DNA from: Roseibium suaedae
Lineage (GTDB): Bacteria; Pseudomonadota; Alphaproteobacteria; Rhizobiales; Stappiaceae
NCBI RefSeq assembly: GCF_900142725.1
Contig: NZ_FRBW01000004.1
Coordinates: 484,661-548,660, forward strand
Length of the DNA: 64,000 nucleotides
Reading direction: 5' to 3'
Below, one piece after another: positions 8,270-15,843 of this stretch. Below the pieces are notes generated by a model. The model searched no databases, was not told the origin of the DNA, and was given only the letters and a program-made list of their open reading frames with translations. The first letter of the stretch is position 1; each line of letters starts with the position of its first letter. A program made the translations under genes and the position numbers.

Positions 8270-8528
8270 TTCAATTCTCCTGTCTGGGTCAGCGGGGACG
8301 CTGTGTTGAAGACAGGATGAAACTAGCAACGGGCTCCGGAACCTTGCCTGAACCCGGTGTTCAGGTGCCGTTCATCGCCCGGGAACGGTTGCAAAGTGGC
8401 GGCTCACATTCCCAAGAGCGGCTGAGGATGCTATCGGAAACGGGTTAGAGGACGCCGCCTGAAACTGAGCCGGATGAAAGATATTCCAATGGCTTCGGGC
8501 GAGGGAAATGGAACGTGGGAGTGAGAGA

Positions 8529-9671
8529 ATGACCAAGCCGGACGCAGCAACACGACCTGACTATGCGCCTAGAATTCCGCAGAGCCTTGGTCCGCTTGCC
8601 GGTTTTGATCAAGGGGTCTGGCTCAAGGGCGATTGGCACCTGCATTCCCGCCACAGCACCGATTCGACCAACAATCCGGTTGGAAAGATCATTGGTTTTG
8701 CGGAGCGTCACGGCTTTGATTACCTGGTGATCACGGATCACGACGTCCATGTGCAGGGCGATGTGGCGAATCACACCTGGGCCGATCCGGAATACACATC
8801 CGAGAAGCTGCTTCTCTTCTATGGCGGGGAACTGACTGCAGCCCGTGGCCATATCAATATCCTGTCGGCCGAGCCCTATGACCATCAGCGGGTGTTCGAT
8901 GCGCGCGATGCAAGGGACTGGAACCTTCTGGCCTTGAAGCAGGAACTGGGCATTCACGTTTCGGCGAATCATCCCAGCACCAAGAACCACTACGGCTATT
9001 CGTTCGATCTGGCCGATTCGGTCGAGATCTGGAATGGCTCTTCCTGGCCTAAGAATATCACGGGCGTACGCATCTGGGACGACATGCTTCTGTCTGGCCG
9101 GATGCTCGGTGCGCGTGGGGGCAGCGATGCGCATCATGGTGTGCCGGACAGGCCGGAACTGACAAAGCCGAACACGCCGGAGGCGACCGCCAACTATGTC
9201 GGCACGCCGACGACCTGGATCTTTGCCCGGGAGCGGACCAAGGAAGCGGTGCTTCAGGCGCTTGTCGAGGGGCGAGCAAGCGTCAGCGCCAACCCGTACA
9301 ATCCGCGTGTCGAGCTTTATGCGGATCTGGATGGCGACGGCCAGATGGACATGATGATGGGCGACAATGCCAAGCCAACAGGGGCGCCCGTCACCTTCGA
9401 GGTCCGTCTCGCAGGTGGTGGCATCGAGGGCGCGGTCTACCGGGTCAAAGTGGTGAAGAACCGGCAGGATTTCCTGACCCTGCAAACAGATCCCGTAACC
9501 CGCACGGTCCGGTTTACCGATACACCGTCTCCGGAGGGGCGGAGTTATTACCGGGTGGAGATCGAAGGCCCGCAGGCCACCTATCCGGAAGTGCCGAATT
9601 CCATGGCCCTCAGCCAGAACATGATCGCACTCTCCAATCCGATCTATTTCAACTACGACCCGGCATTCTGA
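8529..9671 (+). CDS. PHP-domain (CehA/McbA-type) metallohydrolase
   Basis: The 380-residue protein carries the metal ligands of the PHP fold: DWHLHSRHSTDS near residue 36, VITDHD near 70, a Glu in GGELT, NHPS near 150 and GGSDAHH near 198. Such proteins hydrolyse phosphoesters or carbamates with two or three divalent metals; the CehA/McbA branch includes carbaryl hydrolases, but the natural substrate here is unknown. A beta-rich C-terminal half (about 260-380) follows. There is no obvious signal peptide. The start at 8529 is behind GGGAG; ATG 8508 is a possible alternative. It is monocistronic and ends 272 bases before a strong terminator, with a palindromic repeat between. Confidence 0.8.
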   Translation: MTKPDAATRPDYAPRIPQSLGPLAGFDQGVWLKGDWHLHSRHSTDSTNNPVGKIIGFAERHGFDYLVITDHDVHVQGDVANHTWADPEYTSEKLLLFYGGELTAARGHINILSAEPYDHQRVFDARDARDWNLLALKQELGIHVSANHPSTKNHYGYSFDLADSVEIWNGSSWPKNITGVRIWDDMLLSGRMLGARGGSDAHHGVPDRPELTKPNTPEATANYVGTPTTWIFARERTKEAVLQALVEGRASVSANPYNPRVELYADLDGDGQMDMMMGDNAKPTGAPVTFEVRLAGGGIEGAVYRVKVVKNRQDFLTLQTDPVTRTVRFTDTPSPEGRSYYRVEIEGPQATYPEVPNSMALSQNMIALSNPIYFNYDPAF

Positions 9672-9749
9672 CCGGGAGGCCGGATCCCGATCCTTGAGCC
9701 TTGCTCTCAAGACCTTCGTAAAAAGAGACTGTCTTCCGAGGTTGATGAC

Positions 9750-9945
9750 AAAGCCGTCAAGTTTGCTGGTCATCCCGGTTTGGTGCCCTGCACCAAGACC
9801 GGGATCCAGTATCCCGCAGGGTGGGTCTTGAAAAAGATAGTTATCTCAGGTGGTTACTGGATCCCTGCCTTCGCAGGGATGACACCCAACTCTACGCGTT
9901 TTGACGCAGCCAAGGGCAATTGGGTCTTTGTCAGCAGTCTGAGCC
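9750..9945. repeat. Palindromic interspersed element, copy 1 (~196 bp)
   Basis: This block matches 60791-60987 in the same orientation over its full length, with long identical stretches separated by substitutions. It contains a large hairpin, ATCCCGGTTTGGTGC / GCACCAAGACCGGGAT (9772-9807), and a second, ATCCCTGC-CTTC-GCAGGGAT (9861-9880). The outer arms read GTCATCCC and GGGATGAC, which gives MITE-like terminal inverted repeats. It ends in the shared sequence TTTGTCAGCAGTCTGAGCC that runs straight into a terminator. It has no coding capacity. Confidence 0.85.
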
Positions 9946-9973
9946 GCCGGTTTCCCGGCGGCTTTTTTGTTTT
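9943..9973 (+). terminator. Intrinsic terminator downstream of the PHP gene
   Basis: An 8-bp GC stem, GCCGCCGG / CCGGCGGC, with a TTTC loop is followed by TTTTTTGTTTT. The stem starts inside the last bases of the repeat element, so element and terminator are physically joined. Confidence 0.9.
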
Positions 9974-10051
9974 CCGGTGGCTGACATCTCATCCTCGAAA
10001 TCTTGGTTTGCCCTGTTGCATGGCGGAGAGGGATGGGTTAGGTGAAGGATT

Positions 10052-10064
10052 GTTATGTAATAAC
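10052..10064. promoter_or_regulatory. Candidate Zur operator upstream of zinT
   Basis: GTTATGTAATAAC is an inverted repeat (GTTAT-N3-ATAAC) that matches the alphaproteobacterial Zur-box pattern, and lies 43 bases before the zinT ATG. Zinc-dependent repression at this site is inferred. Confidence 0.65.
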
Positions 10065-10107
10065 GTAACTTGTTTTCATCCACCGGCAACCAGTCGAGGT
10101 TTCAGAC

Positions 10108-10797
10108 ATGCCTTTGGCGATCTCCAGACAAATTGGCGCATTCGCACTCACTTCCATGCTGCTGTGCGGCGCGCAGGTACTTGCGCAGGACAGCAAGGCC
10201 AAGGATCAGGACCATGCGCATAGCCATTCCCATGAGCAGGGTAAGGCTCACGATCATGGGTCGGACAAGGTCTACAAGGGTTATTTCGAAGACAGCCAGA
10301 TCCAGGAGCGCCCGCTCTCCGATTGGGAAAACGACTGGCAGTCGGTCTATCCCTATCTGCTGGAAGGCGTGCTGGACCCGGTCATGGCTCACAAGGCCGG
10401 GCATGGCAGCAAGACGGCCGAGGAATACCGCCAGTATTACGAGATCGGCTACAAGACCGACGTGGACCGTATCGTGATCAAGGATGGTTCTGTGAGCTTC
10501 TACAAGGGAGGCGAGGTTCTCAAGGGCGATTATGTTTCAGACGGCTATGAGATCCTGACCTACAAGGCTGGAAACCGCGGTGTTCGTTATGTCTTTGAAA
10601 AGACGGGCGGAGACGAGGCAGCGCCAAAATTCATCCAGTTCAGTGACCACAAGATCGCCCCGGAAGCCGCGGATCACTACCACCTTTATTGGGGAGACGA
10701 CCGGGCAGCCTTGCTTGAAGAAGTGACCAACTGGCCGACCTATTATCCGTCGTCGCTCAAGGGAGCGGAAATTGCAGAAGAAATGATGGCGCACTGA
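10108..10797 (+). CDS. zinT: ZinT/YodA-family periplasmic zinc-binding protein
   Basis: The 229-residue protein has a signal peptide (to about 26, LCGAQVLAQ), a His-rich linker (HAHSHSHEQGKAHDHG) and then the ZinT lipocalin-like domain, marked by YKGYFEDSQIQERPLSDW, WQSVYPYLL, YEIGYKTDVDRI and HYHLYWGDD. ZinT binds zinc (and cadmium) in the periplasm and passes zinc to the ZnuABC importer in zinc-poor conditions. Those residues that hold metal in the family are His side chains in the HYHLYWG region and the N-terminal His-rich arm. The start has GAGG nine bases upstream. A Zur-like palindrome upstream supports zinc control. No znu genes are adjacent. Confidence 0.9.
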   Translation: MPLAISRQIGAFALTSMLLCGAQVLAQDSKAKDQDHAHSHSHEQGKAHDHGSDKVYKGYFEDSQIQERPLSDWENDWQSVYPYLLEGVLDPVMAHKAGHGSKTAEEYRQYYEIGYKTDVDRIVIKDGSVSFYKGGEVLKGDYVSDGYEILTYKAGNRGVRYVFEKTGGDEAAPKFIQFSDHKIAPEAADHYHLYWGDDRAALLEEVTNWPTYYPSSLKGAEIAEEMMAH

Positions 10798-10806
10798 GCG
10801 GCTGGC

Positions 10807-11511
10807 TCATTCCTTGAGCAACTGATTTTCAGTGTCATTGCGGGAGGCCCGGTGCATATGCGCCGGGTTTCCTGTTTCCGGATCGGTTTCCCAGCTTTGG
10901 GACTGGAACGCGAGGAAGATGCCGGTCCATGTGCCGGTTTGCTGTGAATGGATCAGCAGCCCGCCGTCCTGATTGGGCGCGTTGTCCTTCTCGTGCTTGT
11001 CTGACGATCCCTGGTTCATGTGGATGTTGTGCAGCCCGTTTCCGGGTGAAAAGCCGAAATAGAGATCCGGCTTGCCCCGCTCTGGCCCCCAACTCTCACC
11101 GAAGGCATAGAAGGTGAGGTGATGGTCCTCGTCGATGGCCCGCCGGGCGAGAGGTTCCAGAACGTCGCGCAGATCATTTGCCGGACCAGAGCGCTGGAAG
11201 GGGGCAACCCGCATGTCGGCCCGGGTCAGAAAGCCGCCGCGGACATAGTCCAGCGCCAGATCGGGACGCTCACCAGTGATATCGGTCATTCCTTCCGGAA
11301 GCTGGAGAAGGTCGGACAGCATGGGGTGCTGGAAATTCTGGCAGACGGCATACAGCAGATCATGGGGCGGTTGCTGGGAGCGGATATTGACGGCGATGCG
11401 ATAGCTGGTCCAGCCGGCCTCGACGCGGATTTCCACATGGGGAATGTCGTCATCATCCAGTGTCAGATCAGAAGCCTTTCCCTTTAACAAGCGGTAGTTT
11501 CTGATTGGCAT
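10807..11511 (-). CDS. DUF2278 family protein (YukJ-like)
   Basis: The 234-residue protein fits DUF2278 from end to end: YRLLKGKASDL at the N-terminus, YRIAVNIRSQQPPHDLLYAV, LALDYVRGG, ANDLRDVLEPL, FYAFGESWGPE, and the strongly conserved GLHNIHMNQGSSDKHE followed by NQDGGLLIH. Members are usually annotated as uncharacterised; the conserved His, Asp and Asn residues look like an active or metal site, but no reaction is established as far as I know. I chose ATG 11511, behind GAAGGAAAG, since it begins just before the conserved region; an in-frame upstream start at 11643 adds 44 residues with no family match. The gene converges on zinT with a 9-base gap. Confidence 0.82.
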   Translation of the reverse strand: MPIRNYRLLKGKASDLTLDDDDIPHVEIRVEAGWTSYRIAVNIRSQQPPHDLLYAVCQNFQHPMLSDLLQLPEGMTDITGERPDLALDYVRGGFLTRADMRVAPFQRSGPANDLRDVLEPLARRAIDEDHHLTFYAFGESWGPERGKPDLYFGFSPGNGLHNIHMNQGSSDKHEKDNAPNQDGGLLIHSQQTGTWTGIFLAFQSQSWETDPETGNPAHMHRASRNDTENQLLKE

Positions 11512-11731
11512 GCGATGGATCTTTCCTTCGAGGTGTCTTCCACACTGATACCGGATGCCACAGGGGCGTGATAGGCTTCCATGATCCCGGAGCACGCAGT
11601 CCCTGGTTGAGTCCCTCTGCATGAGCAATGGTTCAGGCTGCAAGGCAGGACATCTTGACCGGCTGGTTGTGGTGGCTTCAAAATCCGCAAATCAATCGAA
11701 TCATACGGGTTGAGTTGAACCCGGAGGACAT

Positions 11732-12559
11732 ATGGGCAAGACAGCGAGACTGGAACTGCTTCGCAGAATGGTTCCCCTGGCCCTTTTCGTCCTCGGGATC
11801 ACGGGCGGTTTCACCTTTCTGTCTCCCATCAGCGCACTTCTGTGTCTGGCAGCGGCTGTGGGCGTTTATGCCGCCATGCCCCGTCCGAAAGTGCCCGCAG
11901 GTGCGCTGAGAGCCGGTCAGCCGGTGCCGACGACGCTTCTGGATCTGATCGGGTTTCTCATTGGCGTGCCGTTGTTCTGCATGGGGTTTCTGGGCGCCGC
12001 CTATGGCGGCAGTGGCGCTGCGGCGATGCTGCTTCTGCTCCTGCCTGCCTGCCTGAGCTTCTTTGTCTTCATGGCTTCGATCCGGCAGGAGACATCCTGG
12101 GTGCGCTTCTTCGGCAATGGTTTCGAGATGACACAGCTCGGGATGAAGATCCGCATCCGCTATGAGGATCTGGGGGCCGTGCGCTTGCGCGAAGTGCGGA
12201 CCCGGAAGGGGATTGGCGCGGTTCTGTCGTCCATGTTCGTGCATGACCGCCGCCGTATCGAAATGCTGGCCAATGCCAATGAGACCACGACGCTGAATTT
12301 CGTCACCAGGGGCGGCACGCAATTCGCGTTTTCATCCGAAATGATCCCGGATCTTCAAAGGGTCCTGATTGGGCTCGATCGGGCTGGGGTGGAGCTGCCG
12401 CAGAACCTCAGTGACCGGCAGCGGGACAAGATCCGCCGCACCCGCGAGCGGCTTTATGGTAGCTCTGAAAGTTCGAACGCGGAACAACTCGATGTTGCCC
12501 GCATCGCAAACACGGTGCGCCTGTTCCACGAACGCCGGAACAGACAGCACCGGAGCTGA
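11732..12559 (+). CDS. Uncharacterised membrane protein
   Basis: I do not recognise a family. The 275-residue product has four likely membrane segments in its first 120 residues (about 13-30, 33-48, 68-90 and 93-115), then a soluble, basic C-terminal half of about 155 residues. That half includes a short beta-rich stretch (FFGNGFEMTQLGMKIRIRYEDLGAVRL) resembling the pleckstrin-like or DUF-type domains that follow membrane pairs in bacterial proteins, and ends in a helical Arg-rich tail. GGAGG five bases before the ATG gives an excellent ribosome site. It is monocistronic between a DUF2278 gene and the 3' end of the leucine operon. Confidence 0.6.
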   Translation: MGKTARLELLRRMVPLALFVLGITGGFTFLSPISALLCLAAAVGVYAAMPRPKVPAGALRAGQPVPTTLLDLIGFLIGVPLFCMGFLGAAYGGSGAAAMLLLLLPACLSFFVFMASIRQETSWVRFFGNGFEMTQLGMKIRIRYEDLGAVRLREVRTRKGIGAVLSSMFVHDRRRIEMLANANETTTLNFVTRGGTQFAFSSEMIPDLQRVLIGLDRAGVELPQNLSDRQRDKIRRTRERLYGSSESSNAEQLDVARIANTVRLFHERRNRQHRS

Positions 12560-12568
12560 GAGTCCTGT

Positions 12569-13351
12569 TCAGACCCAGTTCGGCTTGCGCTTGTCGAAGA
12601 AGGCCTGAATGCCTTCCCTGGCTTCCGGGGTTTCCCAGGTGTCGGCGAGCCTGCGGATCGTATTTTCGATGACGCTTTCAGCAATGGATGGCCCGAGGGT
12701 GCGGGCCAGAGCTTTTGAGGCTGCAACGGCGGCAGGAGCCGCTGAAAGATAGGGCTTCACTTCCGCCTCGACTGCCGCATCCAGATCCGCCTCCGTAACG
12801 ACCTTCGCCACCAGATCCAGATCCTTGGCTTCGGCTGCACCAAACAGCCTTGCGGACATGAAAACCCTCCGCGCCTTGCCTTCACCCATGCGGGCCAAGA
12901 CATAGGGGCTGATGGTGGCGGGGATCAGGCCAAGGCGGGTTTCCGTCAGCCCGAACTTGGCTGTCTCCACGGCAATGACCGTGTCACAAACGCTCATCAT
13001 GCCAATGCCGCCACCGAAGGCCTGGCCCTGCACCCGGCCGATCAGGGGCTTGGGCAATTCGTTGAGGGCCTGAAGCATGTGAGCGAGCTTCCGGGCTTCG
13101 CGCATGCGGGTGTCGCGGTCAGCGTCGAATTGCTCGCGCATCCAGCCGAGATCGCCACCGGCACAGAAACTCGCCCCTGCGCCGGTGAGGATCACCACGC
13201 GCACGGAAGGGTCGTTGCCGAGCTGCGATGCTGCCTCGGTCAGTTCGTCGATCATCCGGGCGGAAAGAGAATTGTGCTTGTCCGGGCGGTTGAGGGTCAG
13301 GGTCGCAACGCCGCGCTCATCGGCTGCGATGGAAATCGTCTCGTAACTCAT
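12569..13351 (-). CDS. liuC: Methylglutaconyl-CoA hydratase (enoyl-CoA hydratase family)
   Basis: A crotonase-fold protein of 260 residues: LTLNRPDKHNSLS near the N-terminus, the oxyanion-hole motif SFCAGGDLGWMRE near 65-78, and AFGGGIGMMSVCD near 108-120. The DLGWM variant and the location directly after HMG-CoA lyase point to hydration of 3-methylglutaconyl-CoA to HMG-CoA in leucine breakdown. The start codon overlaps the stop of mvaB as ATGA, which indicates translational coupling. It is the last gene of the operon. Crotonases share folds and differ in substrate, so the specific reaction is inferred from context. Confidence 0.85.
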   Translation of the reverse strand: MSYETISIAADERGVATLTLNRPDKHNSLSARMIDELTEAASQLGNDPSVRVVILTGAGASFCAGGDLGWMREQFDADRDTRMREARKLAHMLQALNELPKPLIGRVQGQAFGGGIGMMSVCDTVIAVETAKFGLTETRLGLIPATISPYVLARMGEGKARRVFMSARLFGAAEAKDLDLVAKVVTEADLDAAVEAEVKPYLSAAPAAVAASKALARTLGPSIAESVIENTIRRLADTWETPEAREGIQAFFDKRKPNWV

Positions 13352-14208
13352 GCCTCGACACTCCGCAGCGAAAGCGCGAAGCGCGCTACTTCCGCAAGCT
13401 TTTCCATGTCGAGTCCTGTCTCGAAGCCCTTCTGTTCGAGAAGCCTTGCGACCGCTTCCGTTGCCACATTGCCCTTGGCACCTGGCGCATAGGGACAGCC
13501 GCCCAGACCACCGATGGCCGCATCAAAGGTGCGCAGACCCTTGTCGAGGCTGACCTCGATGTTGGAAAGGGCAAGGCCCTTGGTGTCGTGATAGTGACCC
13601 GCCACATGCCGTGCAGGTACCTCTGCCAGGACGGCATCCAGCATCCGGCCGATGGTCTCGGGCGTGCCCGCGCCGATCGTGTCGCCCAGCGAAATCTCGT
13701 AGCAGCCGAGATCGAAAAGGATCCTGGCGACCTTGGCGACGGCTTCCGGAGGGGTCGGGCCGTCATAGGGACAGTCGGTCACGCAGGAGATATAACCGCG
13801 CACGGGGATATGGTCCTTATGGGCCTTCTCGATCACCGGCTTGAACCGCTCGATGCTTTCCGCGACCGAGCAATTGATATTCTTCTTCGAGAATCCCTCC
13901 GAGGCCGAACCGAAGACGGCGATCTCGTCGGCGGAAACGCGCTTGGCAGCGGCATAGCCGGTGGCATTCGGGGTCAGGGCGGAATAGCTGACGGCAGGAT
14001 GGCGGTAGATGCCTTCCATCACCTCGGTGGCATCGGCCATCTGGGGTACCCATTTGGGACTGACGAAGCTGGTGACCTCGATCTTGCGGAAGCCGCATTC
14101 GGTCAGCATGTCCACGAGCCGGATCTTATCGGCGGTCGGCACGAAGGTCTTTTCATTCTGCAGCCCGTCGCGCGGGCCCATTTCGAAGATGGTGACGAAG
14201 TCGCTCAT
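13348..14208 (-). CDS. mvaB: Hydroxymethylglutaryl-CoA lyase
   Basis: The 286-residue protein begins with the family signature EMGPRDGLQNEK, followed by VEVTSFVSPKWVPQMAD, a Cys-containing YISCVTDCPY and the loop with GGLGGCPYAPGAKGNVATE that carries the catalytic cysteine and metal-site residues. It cleaves HMG-CoA into acetyl-CoA and acetoacetate, the last step of leucine degradation. AAGGAAA precedes the start. Nine bases separate it from the upstream synthetase gene, and it overlaps the downstream hydratase by four bases. Length and motifs are normal. Confidence 0.95.
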   Translation of the reverse strand: MSDFVTIFEMGPRDGLQNEKTFVPTADKIRLVDMLTECGFRKIEVTSFVSPKWVPQMADATEVMEGIYRHPAVSYSALTPNATGYAAAKRVSADEIAVFGSASEGFSKKNINCSVAESIERFKPVIEKAHKDHIPVRGYISCVTDCPYDGPTPPEAVAKVARILFDLGCYEISLGDTIGAGTPETIGRMLDAVLAEVPARHVAGHYHDTKGLALSNIEVSLDKGLRTFDAAIGGLGGCPYAPGAKGNVATEAVARLLEQKGFETGLDMEKLAEVARFALSLRSVEA

Positions 14209-14217
14209 CCTGTTTCC

Positions 14218-15843
14218 TTATTCATCAGCAGCGCGGGCGCGCAATTCGCGGCGGATTACCTTGCCCGTCGTGGTCATGGGCAGCGCGTCCACGAAGGCGA
14301 CTTCCCGCGGATATTCATGGGCAGCGAGGCGGATCTTGACGAAATCAGCGATTTCCTTTGCCAGCTCATCAGTCGCCTCAATGCCCTGTTTCAGGACGAT
14401 ATAGGCCTTTACGATTTCCGTGCGCTGGGCGTCGGGTTTGCCGACGACGCCTGCCAGTGCGACGGATGGATGCCGGATCAGGCAGTCTTCGATCTCTCCA
14501 GGACCGATACGGTAGCCAGACGAGGTGATCACGTCATCATCCCGGCCCACGAAGCGGATCCAGCCCTGTTCGTCCCGCTCGCCCGTGTCGCCTGTCAGCA
14601 TCCAGCCACCTGCGAACTTGGCGGCCGTTGCCTCCGGATTGTTCCAGTAACCGAGGAACATCACCGGATCAGGGCTTTTGACGGCGATGTTGCCCAGTTC
14701 ATGATCGGCAACGGTGTTGCCGTTGGCATCGACCACATCGACCCTGTGGCCAACCGCCGGGCGGCCCATAATGCCCGGCCGGGCTTCCATGATGGCAGAG
14801 CAACTCGAGACGATCATGTTGCATTCGGTCTGGCCGTAGAACTCGTTGATGGTCAGGCCGAAAGTCTTCCGTCCCCAGGCGATCAACTCGGTTCCAAGCG
14901 TCTCGCCGCCGGAGGCGATGGAGCGCATGTTGAGATTCCACCGGGATTCGGGTGCTTCGACCTGGCGCATCAGCTTGAGGGCCGTCGGCGGCAGGAACGC
15001 GTTCCGGACATTTTGCGCCTCGATCAAGGCGAAGGCAGCTTCCGGCGTGAACTTCTTGAACCGGCATGCAACCACCGGAACGCCGAGAAACAGCGCGGGC
15101 ATGAGCACATCCAGCAGTCCGCCGATCCAGGCCCAGTCGGCAGGGGTCCAGATCCGGTCACCGGGCTGGCCCAGAAAGTCGTGGCTCATCTCCACACCGG
15201 GCAGATGGCCGAGCAGCACCCGGTGCCCGTGAAGGGCGCCCTTGGGCTGGCCGGTGGTGCCGGAGGTGTAGATGATGATGGCCGGATCTTCCGGCCGGGT
15301 GGCAAGCGGCGCGAAGCGTTCCGACTGATCCGCCATGGCCGTTTCAAGATCGCGGGCGCCGAAGAGATCTCCATCCGTGCAGAAGACGGTCTGGAGGTCC
15401 GGGAGTTCGTGGCGGATGGCGGCGATTCTCCTTGCGCCGGCCTCATCTGTCACGACGATTTTCGCACTTGAATTGCCCAGGCGGTAGCTCAGGGCCTCCT
15501 CACCGAAGAGGGTGAAGAGGGGAATGGTGATCGCCCCAAGTTTCAGGGCGGCGATATGGGCAATCGCCGTCTCCGGCATCTGGGGCAGGAGCACCGCGAC
15601 CCGGTCGCCGGGCTGAACATGTTCCGTGGCGAACAGGCAGGCGAGCTTGTTCGATAGACGTTTCAGGTCGCCATAGCTGTAGGACCGGGTTTCGCCATCC
15701 TCCTGAACGAAAACCAGCGCCTCCCTGTCCGGCTCCTTCGCGGCCCACTCATCGCAGATGGCGGCGCCGATGTTGAAGGTGTCCGGAATGTCCCAGCTGA
15801 AGCGGCTGATCAGCTCGTCGTAACTGGACGCCTCAGGCAGCAT
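14218..15843 (-). CDS. AMP-forming acyl-CoA synthetase (medium/short-chain type)
   Basis: This 541-residue member of the acyl-adenylate-forming superfamily has the P-loop-like YTSGTTGQPKGALHGHR, the A5-type NEFYGQTECN, LTGDTGERDEQGWIRFVGRDDDVI and the catalytic Lys near the C-terminus in TTTGKVIRREL. It resembles medium-chain and acetyl-CoA-type synthetases rather than the longer acetoacetyl-CoA synthetases. In a leucine/isovalerate operon it may activate isovalerate or acetoacetate; this is inference. I place the start at 15843 (MLPEASSYDEL), behind GGAGGAGG; the longer frame to 15930 would run deep into the mccA coding region. It overlaps mccA by 11 bases. Confidence 0.87.
   Translation of the reverse strand: MLPEASSYDELISRFSWDIPDTFNIGAAICDEWAAKEPDREALVFVQEDGETRSYSYGDLKRLSNKLACLFATEHVQPGDRVAVLLPQMPETAIAHIAALKLGAITIPLFTLFGEEALSYRLGNSSAKIVVTDEAGARRIAAIRHELPDLQTVFCTDGDLFGARDLETAMADQSERFAPLATRPEDPAIIIYTSGTTGQPKGALHGHRVLLGHLPGVEMSHDFLGQPGDRIWTPADWAWIGGLLDVLMPALFLGVPVVACRFKKFTPEAAFALIEAQNVRNAFLPPTALKLMRQVEAPESRWNLNMRSIASGGETLGTELIAWGRKTFGLTINEFYGQTECNMIVSSCSAIMEARPGIMGRPAVGHRVDVVDANGNTVADHELGNIAVKSPDPVMFLGYWNNPEATAAKFAGGWMLTGDTGERDEQGWIRFVGRDDDVITSSGYRIGPGEIEDCLIRHPSVALAGVVGKPDAQRTEIVKAYIVLKQGIEATDELAKEIADFVKIRLAAHEYPREVAFVDALPMTTTGKVIRRELRARAADE

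Noticed and set aside
8270..8528. A riboswitch or sRNA in the curli/PHP divergent region
   Set aside because: Only a small hairpin (CCTGAACCCGGTGTTCAGG) is visible; no known riboswitch core was recognised.
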